Source: a virus. Taken from it: 22,696 bases of DNA. Positions within the stretch are counted from its first letter, which is position 1. Every line of letters begins with the position of its first letter. Positions 6,523-13,830 of the stretch are shown one piece after another. The stretch spans positions 1 through 22,696 of the IMG/VR virus record IMGVR_UViG_3300030419_001291. One strand, written 5' to 3'. A program made the position numbers and the translations under genes. The notes beneath the pieces are model-generated. The model saw only the letters and a program-made list of their open reading frames with translations. It had not been told where the DNA came from and made no database searches.

Positions 6523-6992
6523 TGGCTTGCTTCCTTAGAAAATGGGAGAGGAAGCTGTTCTGTCTTTGGGAGGTCGCAGACGATCTCCCAGCCGCCAGTC
6601 CAATCCTCCTCATCGTTCACTCGAATAGACAAGACTCTCTTGAACCGACCTGGGCTCTGGCCATCCCACCAAATAACTTTCCTTCCAGACTCCATGGCGA
6701 GTCGGAGGATGTTGGCAGTTGCTCTACCGCACCGGTTCCCCGACACAGCGAATAGATCATAGAGAAGCTCGCCTGTGGTTACATGCTTCCGATTGACCAC
6801 GCTCTGTTGCCAGGCTTCCCAATCTCCTCGGTAGTGGACATGGTGATCAGACCGCCCCGAGCGGACCCGGACATGACGACCCGGGTGGAATCTCTGATAC
6901 TTTAGCTCTAAAGCCTCTTTCAGGAGTTGAGTGTCTCTCTCAATTCCTTGGGGGGAAATAGACGCAGGGTGTGCGTAGAAAACTTTCATCAT
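6519..6992 (-). CDS. Rossmann-like hypothetical protein, possibly nucleotide-related
   Basis: The protein has 157 residues, and its ATG at 6992 overlaps the polymerase stop (ATGA). The N-terminal strand MMKVFYAHPAS leads into a helix (ERDTQLLKEAL), and the C-terminal half has a GRATANILRLAMESGRKVIWW segment. A first strand ending in a His/Pro turn, plus a helix-strand with the A-x2-SG-[RK]-x-V-I pattern, recalls the nucleoside 2-deoxyribosyltransferase/DUF4406-type Rossmann fold that phages often encode. The catalytic residues of that family are not clearly visible, so enzymatic activity is unproven. Position directly after the DNA polymerase would suit a role in nucleotide supply. Confidence 0.5.
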   Translation of the reverse strand: MMKVFYAHPASISPQGIERDTQLLKEALELKYQRFHPGRHVRVRSGRSDHHVHYRGDWEAWQQSVVNRKHVTTGELLYDLFAVSGNRCGRATANILRLAMESGRKVIWWDGQSPGRFKRVLSIRVNDEEDWTGGWEIVCDLPKTEQLPLPFSKEASQ

Positions 6993-9529
6993 ACCTCCAG
7001 CCAGGACATGCCGATGTCTGCTTCGGCGGTGTAGACAAGCCGTGCCCCTTCCCGCCTCTTGCGGGTCATGGCAGCAGCTAGGACTTTGGCCACTTCTTCG
7101 CCCTGTTCTTCGGGCACCTCAAACATGAGGGAGTCGTGGCACTGATTGACCAACCCAGTGCGGGCGTCAAAATTGAAAGAGAGGGCATCCTGACATCGGG
7201 ACACATCTATGTCTGTGTTGGAGGTGGTCCCCCAGCCAGGAATACCCAAAACTAATTCGAGCATAGCTTCGTGAATAAGTGAAGCTCCCCCCGCTTGGAT
7301 CGGGTGGTTTACTAGCTCATTGATCTTCTCTTCATCTCGGAAGTACCGGCGCCGTCCCCACAGAGAGTCAGCTATGAAGCCCTCTCTCCGGTACCTGTTC
7401 CGGATCCGGTCCCACCATTTCGGGATCTCCGGGTCGGCCTTCTTGAGGCCATTAACGACATCTCGGATGTCTCTATGCGAGAGATGGGCATAAATAAGCT
7501 TGCCCTCTTCGTCTTCGACGCTGATGACTTGCTCGTGGATAGTTGGGATGCTGGCTGCATACTGCCAAGCGTATCGGACATTCTTGGTAACGCCGCGCGT
7601 AGCTTTGAAAGTTCCGCCTCCCTTCTTCGTTCTCTCCTCAGGCGCGCCATCGAGCGTCCATATACCTTTGCCATACACGATCTCCATCGTCTCGTTGTGG
7701 GGGTCCAACCCCGAATTAATGATCTCAATGAGACGATCTGCCTCAGCTTCCTCAGCGATGTATCTAAGCTCCAACTGGTCCGCATCTGCTCCAACAAACA
7801 CATGCCCCGGCTCGGGCACGAAGATATCACGCAGGAAATAAGGGATATTCTGGGCATTGGGCGAACTTGAGGAGTACCGTCCAGTAGCTGGGAGCCTGTT
7901 GTAGGAAGGATGTACTCGCCCATCTGCAAGTACAAGCTCCCCGCTCTCCAGCGGTCGGATGTAAGTACTCAAGAGCTTGGTGTAGCGTCTAACCATTCGA
8001 ACAGCTTGGACGAACACCCTCTTCTCCTCATCTACGTCATACGTTGTAAGGATCTTACGTAGAGTGTCGTCATCAGTACTGGGGTCGCCTGTCTTCTCGT
8101 TGTATTTGACGGGTGGGAGCTTCCAATCATCGAAGATGAGGCGACGAAGCTGATGGGTAGAGTTGGGATTGAAGCCTTCGGGGCCCAGGTTCTCTGTTTG
8201 GGCTCGGTTCTCGCTTAATGCTCTTTGGAAAGCATGCTTGTGCTCTTGGAGCCTCTCCTGGTCTACGAACATGCCCAATCGCTGCATGCCTACGCCAACC
8301 CACTGGAGATGGTGCTCTCGGCTAATCAAATCCCACTGCCTGTGTGCCCGAACTTCTTGGGCAAGAGGCTTGGAGACTGCTGCGGTTACCGCACAGTCCT
8401 TTGCGCAGTACGTATGGAGTTCCTCATCAGTTCGAGCGTCAACTGCGGTGTGGTCGGACTTCCAAGCTTCTGTGAAGTCAGAATAGTAGCTTGTCACGAA
8501 CCCGAGATTGTGGGGCATCTCGTTATCAGCGAGGAGATGCAATAGAAGAGTGTCTACTGCAAGCTTAGGACTAATCCCAAAGAACTCCTCACATACCAGG
8601 CGGTCATACTGGCCGGCGTTATGGCCCATCAAAGGGAAGGGGGGATCAGAGAGGTACTTGGTAACGATATCCTTAACAGCAGCCTCCTCCCTTGGGCTGA
8701 AGAAGCGCGTCTCCCTGTCGATGCTTAGGAAAGGGACAATCATACTAAAATGGGTGTTAGCGAAGCCGATGCACCGAAGACGAGCATCCAAGGGATTCTT
8801 AGCGTCAGTCTCAACGTCGTAGGCAACAGGTTCACCCATGTCAGTCAGCTTCTTGAAGCCATCGACTACTCCCTGGACTGTCGTCGGGAAAAAGAACTCT
8901 GGGTCTTTCCAGGTAAGCTCGCCATCAAAGAACCGGATGGCCTTGGCGAGGTCTCGACGAAACACAGGCTGCCACTTTGGAGACCTAAGAACAAACGAGG
9001 GGTGCAGCGTGTAAGCCACCTTCACCTTCCCCCAGGGCATATCGATCTCTTCGCACGCTCCCCGCATTGCAAGGATTGAGGCATTGCCACCTCGGATCCC
9101 GCGTGCGGCTTCTGAGCCCAGACAAATGATCTTGTCAAAGCCTTCGAGGTCTATCATCAGCCTCCCACGGCACGCCTCTGCGGGGGAAAGGAGAAGCTCT
9201 TTCTCTTCCTTCTTACGGCGTTTGTTGGAGCGAGAGTGCTTTACCATAAAAGTGTCGAGACGGTTTGCTGGGGGGCGGCAGGCGATAGCATTGTTGATCT
9301 GAAAATCAGTACGGGGGAGGCCTATAGAATCCAACGCAGCCTGTAGTTCTCGGCCAGCCGGGCCGACAAATGGGCGACCCTCCGAGACCTCATGGGTTCC
9401 CGGAAACTCTCCAACAATTGCGATCCTATCGGAGCCGTGCGTCTCTACGAGCACGGGCATACACTCATCCGCCTTCCTGAGGTGCACCCCCAGCGAACAT
9501 GAGTCGCACTTTGCCCCTGAGATCTTCAT
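6989..9529 (-). CDS. Uracil-DNA glycosylase/family-A DNA polymerase fusion
   Basis: Start is the ATG at 9529 with AAGGAGGG upstream; 846 residues. Residues 1-200 match family-4-type uracil-DNA glycosylase: Cys8, Cys11, Cys84 and Cys120 as probable Fe-S ligands, GEFPGTHEVSEGRPFVG (40-56), NAIACRPPANR and LHPS (175-178). Residues 235-390 are a DnaQ-like 3'-5' exonuclease: Asp238/Glu240, Asn304/Asp309, Tyr374/Asp378. The polymerase domain follows: TGRYSSSSPNAQNIP, motif A with Asp582 (GADADQLELR), motif B R645-x3-K649-x3-Y653-x3-Y657, motif C HDS (798-800). It is probably the replicative polymerase of the phage. Unusual points are Tyr653 at the Phe762 position of E. coli Pol I and Ser800 where a Glu normally follows the catalytic Asp. 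A related UDG-like/PolA arrangement is known in SPO1-type phages. Confidence 0.93.
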   Translation of the reverse strand: MKISGAKCDSCSLGVHLRKADECMPVLVETHGSDRIAIVGEFPGTHEVSEGRPFVGPAGRELQAALDSIGLPRTDFQINNAIACRPPANRLDTFMVKHSRSNKRRKKEEKELLLSPAEACRGRLMIDLEGFDKIICLGSEAARGIRGGNASILAMRGACEEIDMPWGKVKVAYTLHPSFVLRSPKWQPVFRRDLAKAIRFFDGELTWKDPEFFFPTTVQGVVDGFKKLTDMGEPVAYDVETDAKNPLDARLRCIGFANTHFSMIVPFLSIDRETRFFSPREEAAVKDIVTKYLSDPPFPLMGHNAGQYDRLVCEEFFGISPKLAVDTLLLHLLADNEMPHNLGFVTSYYSDFTEAWKSDHTAVDARTDEELHTYCAKDCAVTAAVSKPLAQEVRAHRQWDLISREHHLQWVGVGMQRLGMFVDQERLQEHKHAFQRALSENRAQTENLGPEGFNPNSTHQLRRLIFDDWKLPPVKYNEKTGDPSTDDDTLRKILTTYDVDEEKRVFVQAVRMVRRYTKLLSTYIRPLESGELVLADGRVHPSYNRLPATGRYSSSSPNAQNIPYFLRDIFVPEPGHVFVGADADQLELRYIAEEAEADRLIEIINSGLDPHNETMEIVYGKGIWTLDGAPEERTKKGGGTFKATRGVTKNVRYAWQYAASIPTIHEQVISVEDEEGKLIYAHLSHRDIRDVVNGLKKADPEIPKWWDRIRNRYRREGFIADSLWGRRRYFRDEEKINELVNHPIQAGGASLIHEAMLELVLGIPGWGTTSNTDIDVSRCQDALSFNFDARTGLVNQCHDSLMFEVPEEQGEEVAKVLAAAMTRKRREGARLVYTAEADIGMSWLEV

Positions 9530-9549
9530 CGATCCCTCCTTGAAGTGTT

Positions 9550-9576
9550 GGCAGACTACTTTCCCCCCGGTCTGCC
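9550..9576. repeat. Hairpin between SSB and polymerase genes
   Basis: GGCAGAC (9550-9556) and GTCTGCC (9570-9576) form a perfect seven-base stem with a 13-base loop. They lie in the only substantial gap (104 bases) of the operon, upstream of the polymerase start. No T-run follows on the minus strand, so it is more likely an RNA processing or stability element than a terminator. No convincing promoter was seen here. Confidence 0.4.
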
Positions 9577-9633
9577 AGCGGTGGTCAACAGGAAGCAGAT
9601 TATTGGACCGCCATCTGCCAGAGCGGAAAGAGT

Positions 9634-10164
9634 CTAGTCGTCCATGAGGAAGTCAAAGTCCTCATCCGCCTTGCTCGCCTGAGCAGCCTGCGCGACGGGC
9701 GCTCCCCCACCGTTGGAGGTCTCGACCTCAACGTCTGACGGGCTAAGAGCAGCGACTTCCTGCATCTGCGCGTACCGATCCTTGGTGTAGTAAGTGTACT
9801 TGGGGTACGAGCCCTGGACTGCCTTACCAGTGCTATCCATCTCGGGCGGAACATAGTTGAAGTACACCGTGTTTCCAACCAACTTGTGGAACGGGATCTT
9901 CGACTTTCCACCCAGCTTGTTTGCAGGGACGTTGGCGCTCTCCAGCATAGCCTTCAGGAATGGCAAAGCATTCGGAGAAGAGATGTTGAAGGAGTCGCGG
10001 TGCCGAACACCGTCTGTCATGTAGTAGGCATAAAGACGATTCGAGTCGTCGAAGTGCGCAAACTCCACGATGGTAGCCGAGTTCAGACCAGCCTTAAGAT
10101 AGCCGAGACCACCCGAAGCTGCGTTGACGCCAGTGAAGTCAAGTTCAAGAGTGATGTTATCCAT
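9634..10164 (-). CDS. Single-strand DNA-binding protein, DUF669-like
   Basis: The protein has 176 residues; its ATG overlaps the stop of the ATPase gene (TAATG). The N-terminal two thirds is beta-rich (LNSATIVEFAHFDDSNRLYAYYMTDGVRHRDS and beyond), in the style of phage DUF669 proteins, which accompany Sak4-type ATPases. A Gly/Ala/Gln-rich linker (about 150-166) leads to an acidic tail, DEDFDFLMDD, the hallmark by which SSB proteins and T7 gp2.5 recruit partners. It would coat single-stranded DNA during replication and recombination and contact the polymerase and the Sak4-like ATPase encoded on either side. The exact family assignment is from pattern, but the acidic tail and neighbours make the role likely. 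Confidence 0.75.
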   Translation of the reverse strand: MDNITLELDFTGVNAASGGLGYLKAGLNSATIVEFAHFDDSNRLYAYYMTDGVRHRDSFNISSPNALPFLKAMLESANVPANKLGGKSKIPFHKLVGNTVYFNYVPPEMDSTGKAVQGSYPKYTYYTKDRYAQMQEVAALSPSDVEVETSNGGGAPVAQAAQASKADEDFDFLMDD

Positions 10165-11048
10165 TACCAGTTCTCCTGTTCATCGATGAACATGCGGTCG
10201 AGGATATTCTCTCCCGCGTTTTTGATTACCGCTCGGTGCAGAGAATCCTGCAAAGCCCAGCGAACGTGCCGGAGATCGTGTTGATCCCGGATCTTTGTCC
10301 CAACCTTTCGGAGAGTCTCTCTCCAGTTCTCAAGGCCCTCTGAAAGGACAAGAGCACTCGTCTTGTCTACGAGAGGTTCCATCCACTCCAACTCTTTGGG
10401 TCGGGGCAACTTGTACCCAGCGGCACGAAGAGCTTCACCCAAATTCATAGGAGCGGGGTCGGGGAAAATGTCGAGCCGGTCACCACTGATGTACTCAGGG
10501 TTGGGGCCAGTTCTAAGAACGTACTTCCATGGGGCCGCAGTCTCCTCATACTCAACACGAGCGACGATGTCGGCAAAGGCTGAGAATTGTTCTGGAAGCT
10601 GACCAGGCAGCTTGGGCCCTCCACGAACGTACTTCCCAGAAGAAGTCTTTGGCGGAGACTGGTGGCAGTTAAAGATAACGTGGGTGCCATTGGAAGTTGC
10701 GTACCGCGCAGCGTCTCGCATGAACAAGACCTGATGGCGGAGCTTCCTCCACATCTCACCGAACGTGTGGTTCTTCTCAAGCTCGGTAACGGTAACCTCC
10801 GTCAACAAAGAAAGATCATCGACGACGATGGTGGGCACCTTCCCCGCAGCCTTGGTCACTATGTCCCCTGCGTGCTGCACATTCTGGGCAGCCTGTACCC
10901 GAACCTTCTCCAACCCAAGATAGTTCTTAAGTGGGAGTAGTCCGCCAGTCTGGGCAATAAAGAGTCCCCCGGCTCCGGCAGCTCCGGTAGCTGTACTCTT
11001 CCCCGTCTTGGATGGGCCATAGATTACTGCGAAGATACCGTCGCTCAT
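10164..11048 (-). CDS. Sak4-like RecA-fold ATPase (recombinase)
   Basis: The protein has 294 residues; its ATG at 11048 overlaps the HNH gene stop (ATGA). The N-terminus has Walker A GPSKTGKST (about 11-19). A Walker B-like strand, TIVVDDLSLL, lies near residue 75, and a third strand, THVIFNCHQ, occupies the RecA motif-3 position. This is the layout of the Sak4/AAA_24 group of phage RecA-like ATPases, which act in single-strand annealing or strand exchange and usually sit beside an SSB. The last third (about 200-294) is helical and less conserved. Context supports the call: SSB downstream, a RecB-like nuclease and HNH upstream. Confidence 0.82.
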   Translation of the reverse strand: MSDGIFAVIYGPSKTGKSTATGAAGAGGLFIAQTGGLLPLKNYLGLEKVRVQAAQNVQHAGDIVTKAAGKVPTIVVDDLSLLTEVTVTELEKNHTFGEMWRKLRHQVLFMRDAARYATSNGTHVIFNCHQSPPKTSSGKYVRGGPKLPGQLPEQFSAFADIVARVEYEETAAPWKYVLRTGPNPEYISGDRLDIFPDPAPMNLGEALRAAGYKLPRPKELEWMEPLVDKTSALVLSEGLENWRETLRKVGTKIRDQHDLRHVRWALQDSLHRAVIKNAGENILDRMFIDEQENW

Positions 11049-11293
11049 GCCTTGTCCTTGTTGTACTTCTTTAGGTTTGTCTTGGCAGACACGACACGAG
11101 TGTTCCCATCACCATTACCACCGCCCTTCGAGAGTGGGATCTCGTGGTCAACATGGGTCCCGTCACCCTTAGATGCGCGCCCTTCACGGATAGCCTCTCG
11201 ACGAGCCTTGTTCCGCTTCACACGAAGATCCTTAGTCTTCTTCCCATACTCTTTGTCGTGAGCAGCCTTGTCGGCCTTGTCCTTATACGGCAT
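11045..11293 (-). CDS. HNH endonuclease, 82 aa
   Basis: The start is the ATG at 11293; the frame is open further upstream but that stretch overlaps the nuclease gene. The N-terminal half is highly basic (KDKADKAAHDKEYGKKTKD onward). The C-terminal half carries the HNH/beta-beta-alpha-metal signature: HVDHEIPLSKGG (His-x-Asp-His) followed by the Asn of NTRVVS and the closing TNLKK. A CxxC zinc pair is absent. Small phage HNH proteins of this kind nick or cut DNA and assist packaging or recombination; the place inside a recombination cassette favours the latter. It overlaps the upstream gene by 11 bases and the downstream gene by 4. Confidence 0.8.
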   Translation of the reverse strand: MPYKDKADKAAHDKEYGKKTKDLRVKRNKARREAIREGRASKGDGTHVDHEIPLSKGGGNGDGNTRVVSAKTNLKKYNKDKA

Positions 11294-12140
11294 CGGATTC
11301 TCCCCATTGGCAGAGTTCAAAAGCATCACACTTGCCGTACTTACCCCAACAAGTTTGGTCGCTGTAGACGGCGGGCCACTCCATAGGAGGCTTACCCTCA
11401 AACATATCAACCATATGCTCTTGGAGGGCGAGGTTCTTTGCGAAGCGCTTGATCGCTGAGGGCGCTGGTTCCAGGACCGTTCGGTCAAATCCATAGGGCT
11501 GCGACAACTTCACCCGGTTGACGATGACGCCACCGAAATCCTTACCCCACTTCTTACGTCCAAAGAGTTGGTACCCGATGAACTGCCCTGAAAGGATGTG
11601 CTGGCGAAGAGTCTTACTCTCAATGCGGTAGCAGGACTTGTGGTCAACAATCCAGTAGATCCCATCTGCATCTTTTACAGCCAAATCTGCGCGCTGCGTG
11701 AATAGAAAAGAACCATCCTGACTATACTTAGGTATATGAGCGCGAAGTTCTTCTTCCACCATGACTGGCTCCCAGGAACAGTTCACCCAACGAGCCTCGT
11801 ATGCCTGTAGAGCTAAGACGATGTTGGGGACAGACACCCTCCAAAGAGCAGCAGCGTGTGCAGTTGAAGCTTCCGAAGCTCCGATGGCCGACAGCTTACG
11901 GACAGCATCATCTGGAGTGAAGTAGTCGTCGGGGTTCCCTCCACTAAGTTTGATCTGCTTGCGGATATAGTAGTGGGCCAAACCAATGTGGAGGAGACTC
12001 CCCTTGATAAGGGGCTCGGACTCAAGCCTGGGCATGGCACCTGACTCTCTCCAGGCATGAAGCCTAAGACAGCGCGAGGCTCCCTCGATGCGGTGCCAGC
12101 CGCGTTCAGACGGGCCAGCGTTGAGTAGCTGTTGGGCCAT
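11283..12140 (-). CDS. Cas4/RecB-like PD-(D/E)XK nuclease with Fe-S cysteines
   Basis: The protein has 285 residues from the ATG at 12140, chosen because AGGAG lies five to six bases upstream; the frame continues to 12269 without another site. Motifs in order: GSLLHIGLAHY (His51), the acidic strand MVEEELRAH, RADLAVKD (Asp152), WIVDHKS (Asp166 and Lys168) and GQFIGYQLF (Gln186 and Tyr190). These make up the RecB-family active site. Cys24 near the N-terminus and Cys264, Cys271 and Cys277 near the C-terminus match the one-plus-three spacing of the 4Fe-4S cluster in Cas4 and AddB nucleases. It would resect DNA ends to give single strands for the SSB and Sak4-like proteins encoded next. No Cas1/Cas2 or CRISPR array is present, so the role is phage recombination, not adaptation. 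Confidence 0.85.
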   Translation of the reverse strand: MAQQLLNAGPSERGWHRIEGASRCLRLHAWRESGAMPRLESEPLIKGSLLHIGLAHYYIRKQIKLSGGNPDDYFTPDDAVRKLSAIGASEASTAHAAALWRVSVPNIVLALQAYEARWVNCSWEPVMVEEELRAHIPKYSQDGSFLFTQRADLAVKDADGIYWIVDHKSCYRIESKTLRQHILSGQFIGYQLFGRKKWGKDFGGVIVNRVKLSQPYGFDRTVLEPAPSAIKRFAKNLALQEHMVDMFEGKPPMEWPAVYSDQTCWGKYGKCDAFELCQWGESDAV

Positions 12141-12169
12141 TGGTACTCCTGTTGAAGGGCGATGGAATG

Positions 12170-12197
12170 AGTTTACCACATGTCGGACATGTGTCAA
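12170..12197 (-). promoter_or_regulatory. Promoter of the recombination/replication operon with palindromic operator
   Basis: Read on the minus strand there is TTGACA (12197-12192), a 16-base spacer and TAAACT (12175-12170), followed by a 29-base leader with AGGAG before the ATG at 12140. The spacer is filled by CACATGTCGGACATGTG (12177-12193), a perfect palindrome with 8-base arms around one base. Repressor binding there would block both promoter boxes. Confidence 0.65.
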
Positions 12198-12201
12198 GGA
12201 T

Positions 12202-13791
12202 TTATTCAGCAAACATGCTCGATACACGGTCGAGGAGGTCCTCTTGAGTCCCTGAAAAGGCGCCTTCAACCTCCTGAATCACCTCATCGTCAGCCACCTC
12301 ACCGACAGCGGGCAACTTGTCCACCAGAAGCTCTGCAACGTGCTCGTCAACGGTGCCAGCGGCGATGACATAGGCAATCAGGACGGGCCTCTCCTGCCCA
12401 AGGCGGGCAAAGCGGCCTTCCCACTGGCCGATGGCTCTGGGGGTCCAGGGGAGCATCACGAACAGGGCCAGGTCGGTGTCTTGGAGGTTGACGGACTCAC
12501 CCCAGGCGTCCCCGGTGCCTACAAGAACTGCCCCACCCTTAGCATTCATATACTCATGGCGGATCTTATCCCTAGCCTCCGAGGTTGTTCCCCCGTGCGC
12601 ACACCAAATGGGACAATCATCAATCTTAGAGGCAATCTCTTTCCCAAGTCGGTCACAATCTGCACGTCTCCCAGTAAAGACCACGACCTTCTGCTTACAT
12701 CGAACAGCCTCGACCACACGATCCACGATGTACTTTTTCTTTCGAGACGCTGCTTCCTGGAGCATCACCTCAAACAAGCTCTCCCGGTCACCGGTCCTCG
12801 AAGCTCGTTGGATGTCTCGCTTGAAAGCGGCAGGACGGTTCTGTTCCGACTGATCCAGATAAATGACCTGCCTTCTCTTGGGTGGTAGACAAGCGTTGAT
12901 GGCTCGCTGAGAAGTCTTGTGCTTGGACCAGCGAAGTCTTTCTTGGAGTTCGTCGGTATTACTGAGGCCATCGTACTTCCATCCATATGTGTCTTGGAAT
13001 CCAGCACAGTACCGGACACCGAAGTTGTGGTAGGTTCCCCATTGCCAAGGCTCAACTAAGTCGAGCTGTGCCCATAGGTCCCTGGGCCGATTGGGGATGG
13101 GGGTTGCAGTTAGGCCTAGTCTCGCACCTGCACTGTGTGCAACCGCAGCCGCAGCCGCTGCTGTATTGGGCAGGGGAACCCACTTGCTCTGACCACTTGT
13201 ACCGACGACTGCCTTCACCCGCTTATGATTCTTCGCCCAGTGGATCTCATCCATGACCAGGCCACTGACCTTCATCTTAAGGAGAGCATCCTTCCAGTAG
13301 GTCAGCGTCTCCCAAGCTGTGATGTAGATCTTACGAGCATCGGGAGTTGGAAGAGGTTCCCCTTTCTTCGGGCCCTGACCCGTCAAGAGCACTGGTTCGA
13401 AAGAAGAGTATTTCCTAATCTCCTCACGCCATGTCCCACGGGCAGCCGCCTTAGTGATCACAAGTTTCCCACCCAGGTGAGAAGCAAGCCAGACGATACC
13501 GCAAAGAGTCTTACCTGATCCTGGGGGTGACCAAGCGTGGAACCCTTCTCGGCATAGCGCCTTCTTTAGGATCTCACGCTGGTGGTCCATGAGGAAGTCA
13601 GGAACCCAGGAGTGTAGCAATGGGTTGGAGAATACGTGACCCAACCACTCCTCTCCATCGTATTGAGGGGAGTCGAGGTTGAGGAGACTGGCGGCATTGT
13701 AGGGTACGCGGAAGCCGCGCTTACCCTTATTGGGCCAAATGCCAGGTACTTCCCCCATTTCGGGGGGAACTGATAGGACGTGGAAAAACAT
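12202..13791 (-). CDS. SNF2-type superfamily 2 helicase
   Basis: The protein has 529 residues from the ATG at 13791; a TTG one codon upstream is the alternative, and neither has a clear ribosome binding site. After an N-terminal segment with FRVPYNAASLL, the helicase motifs are Walker A SPPGSGKT (about 88-95), DEIH box VMDEIHWAKN (about 180-188), motif III GLTATPIPNRP (about 226-236), a helicase C domain (about 345-480) with VVVFTGRRADCDRL and LVGTGDAWGESVNLQ, and motif VI QWEGRFARLGQ. This is the SNF2/DEXH pattern found in many phage replication blocks. It would move along duplex DNA to aid fork restart or branch processing. An odd alanine run (AAAAAA, about 211-216) precedes motif III. It follows the primase-helicase gene by 39 bases. 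Confidence 0.85.
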   Translation of the reverse strand: MFFHVLSVPPEMGEVPGIWPNKGKRGFRVPYNAASLLNLDSPQYDGEEWLGHVFSNPLLHSWVPDFLMDHQREILKKALCREGFHAWSPPGSGKTLCGIVWLASHLGGKLVITKAAARGTWREEIRKYSSFEPVLLTGQGPKKGEPLPTPDARKIYITAWETLTYWKDALLKMKVSGLVMDEIHWAKNHKRVKAVVGTSGQSKWVPLPNTAAAAAAVAHSAGARLGLTATPIPNRPRDLWAQLDLVEPWQWGTYHNFGVRYCAGFQDTYGWKYDGLSNTDELQERLRWSKHKTSQRAINACLPPKRRQVIYLDQSEQNRPAAFKRDIQRASRTGDRESLFEVMLQEAASRKKKYIVDRVVEAVRCKQKVVVFTGRRADCDRLGKEIASKIDDCPIWCAHGGTTSEARDKIRHEYMNAKGGAVLVGTGDAWGESVNLQDTDLALFVMLPWTPRAIGQWEGRFARLGQERPVLIAYVIAAGTVDEHVAELLVDKLPAVGEVADDEVIQEVEGAFSGTQEDLLDRVSSMFAE

Positions 13792-13830
13792 CAAATAAAG
13801 AGGAAGTTTTAGGGTTTGGGTCTTTAAGAA

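Noticed and set aside
11283-12140. Cas4 of a CRISPR system
   Set aside because: The Fe-S nuclease motifs fit Cas4, but there is no Cas1, Cas2 or repeat array, and the neighbours are phage recombination genes.
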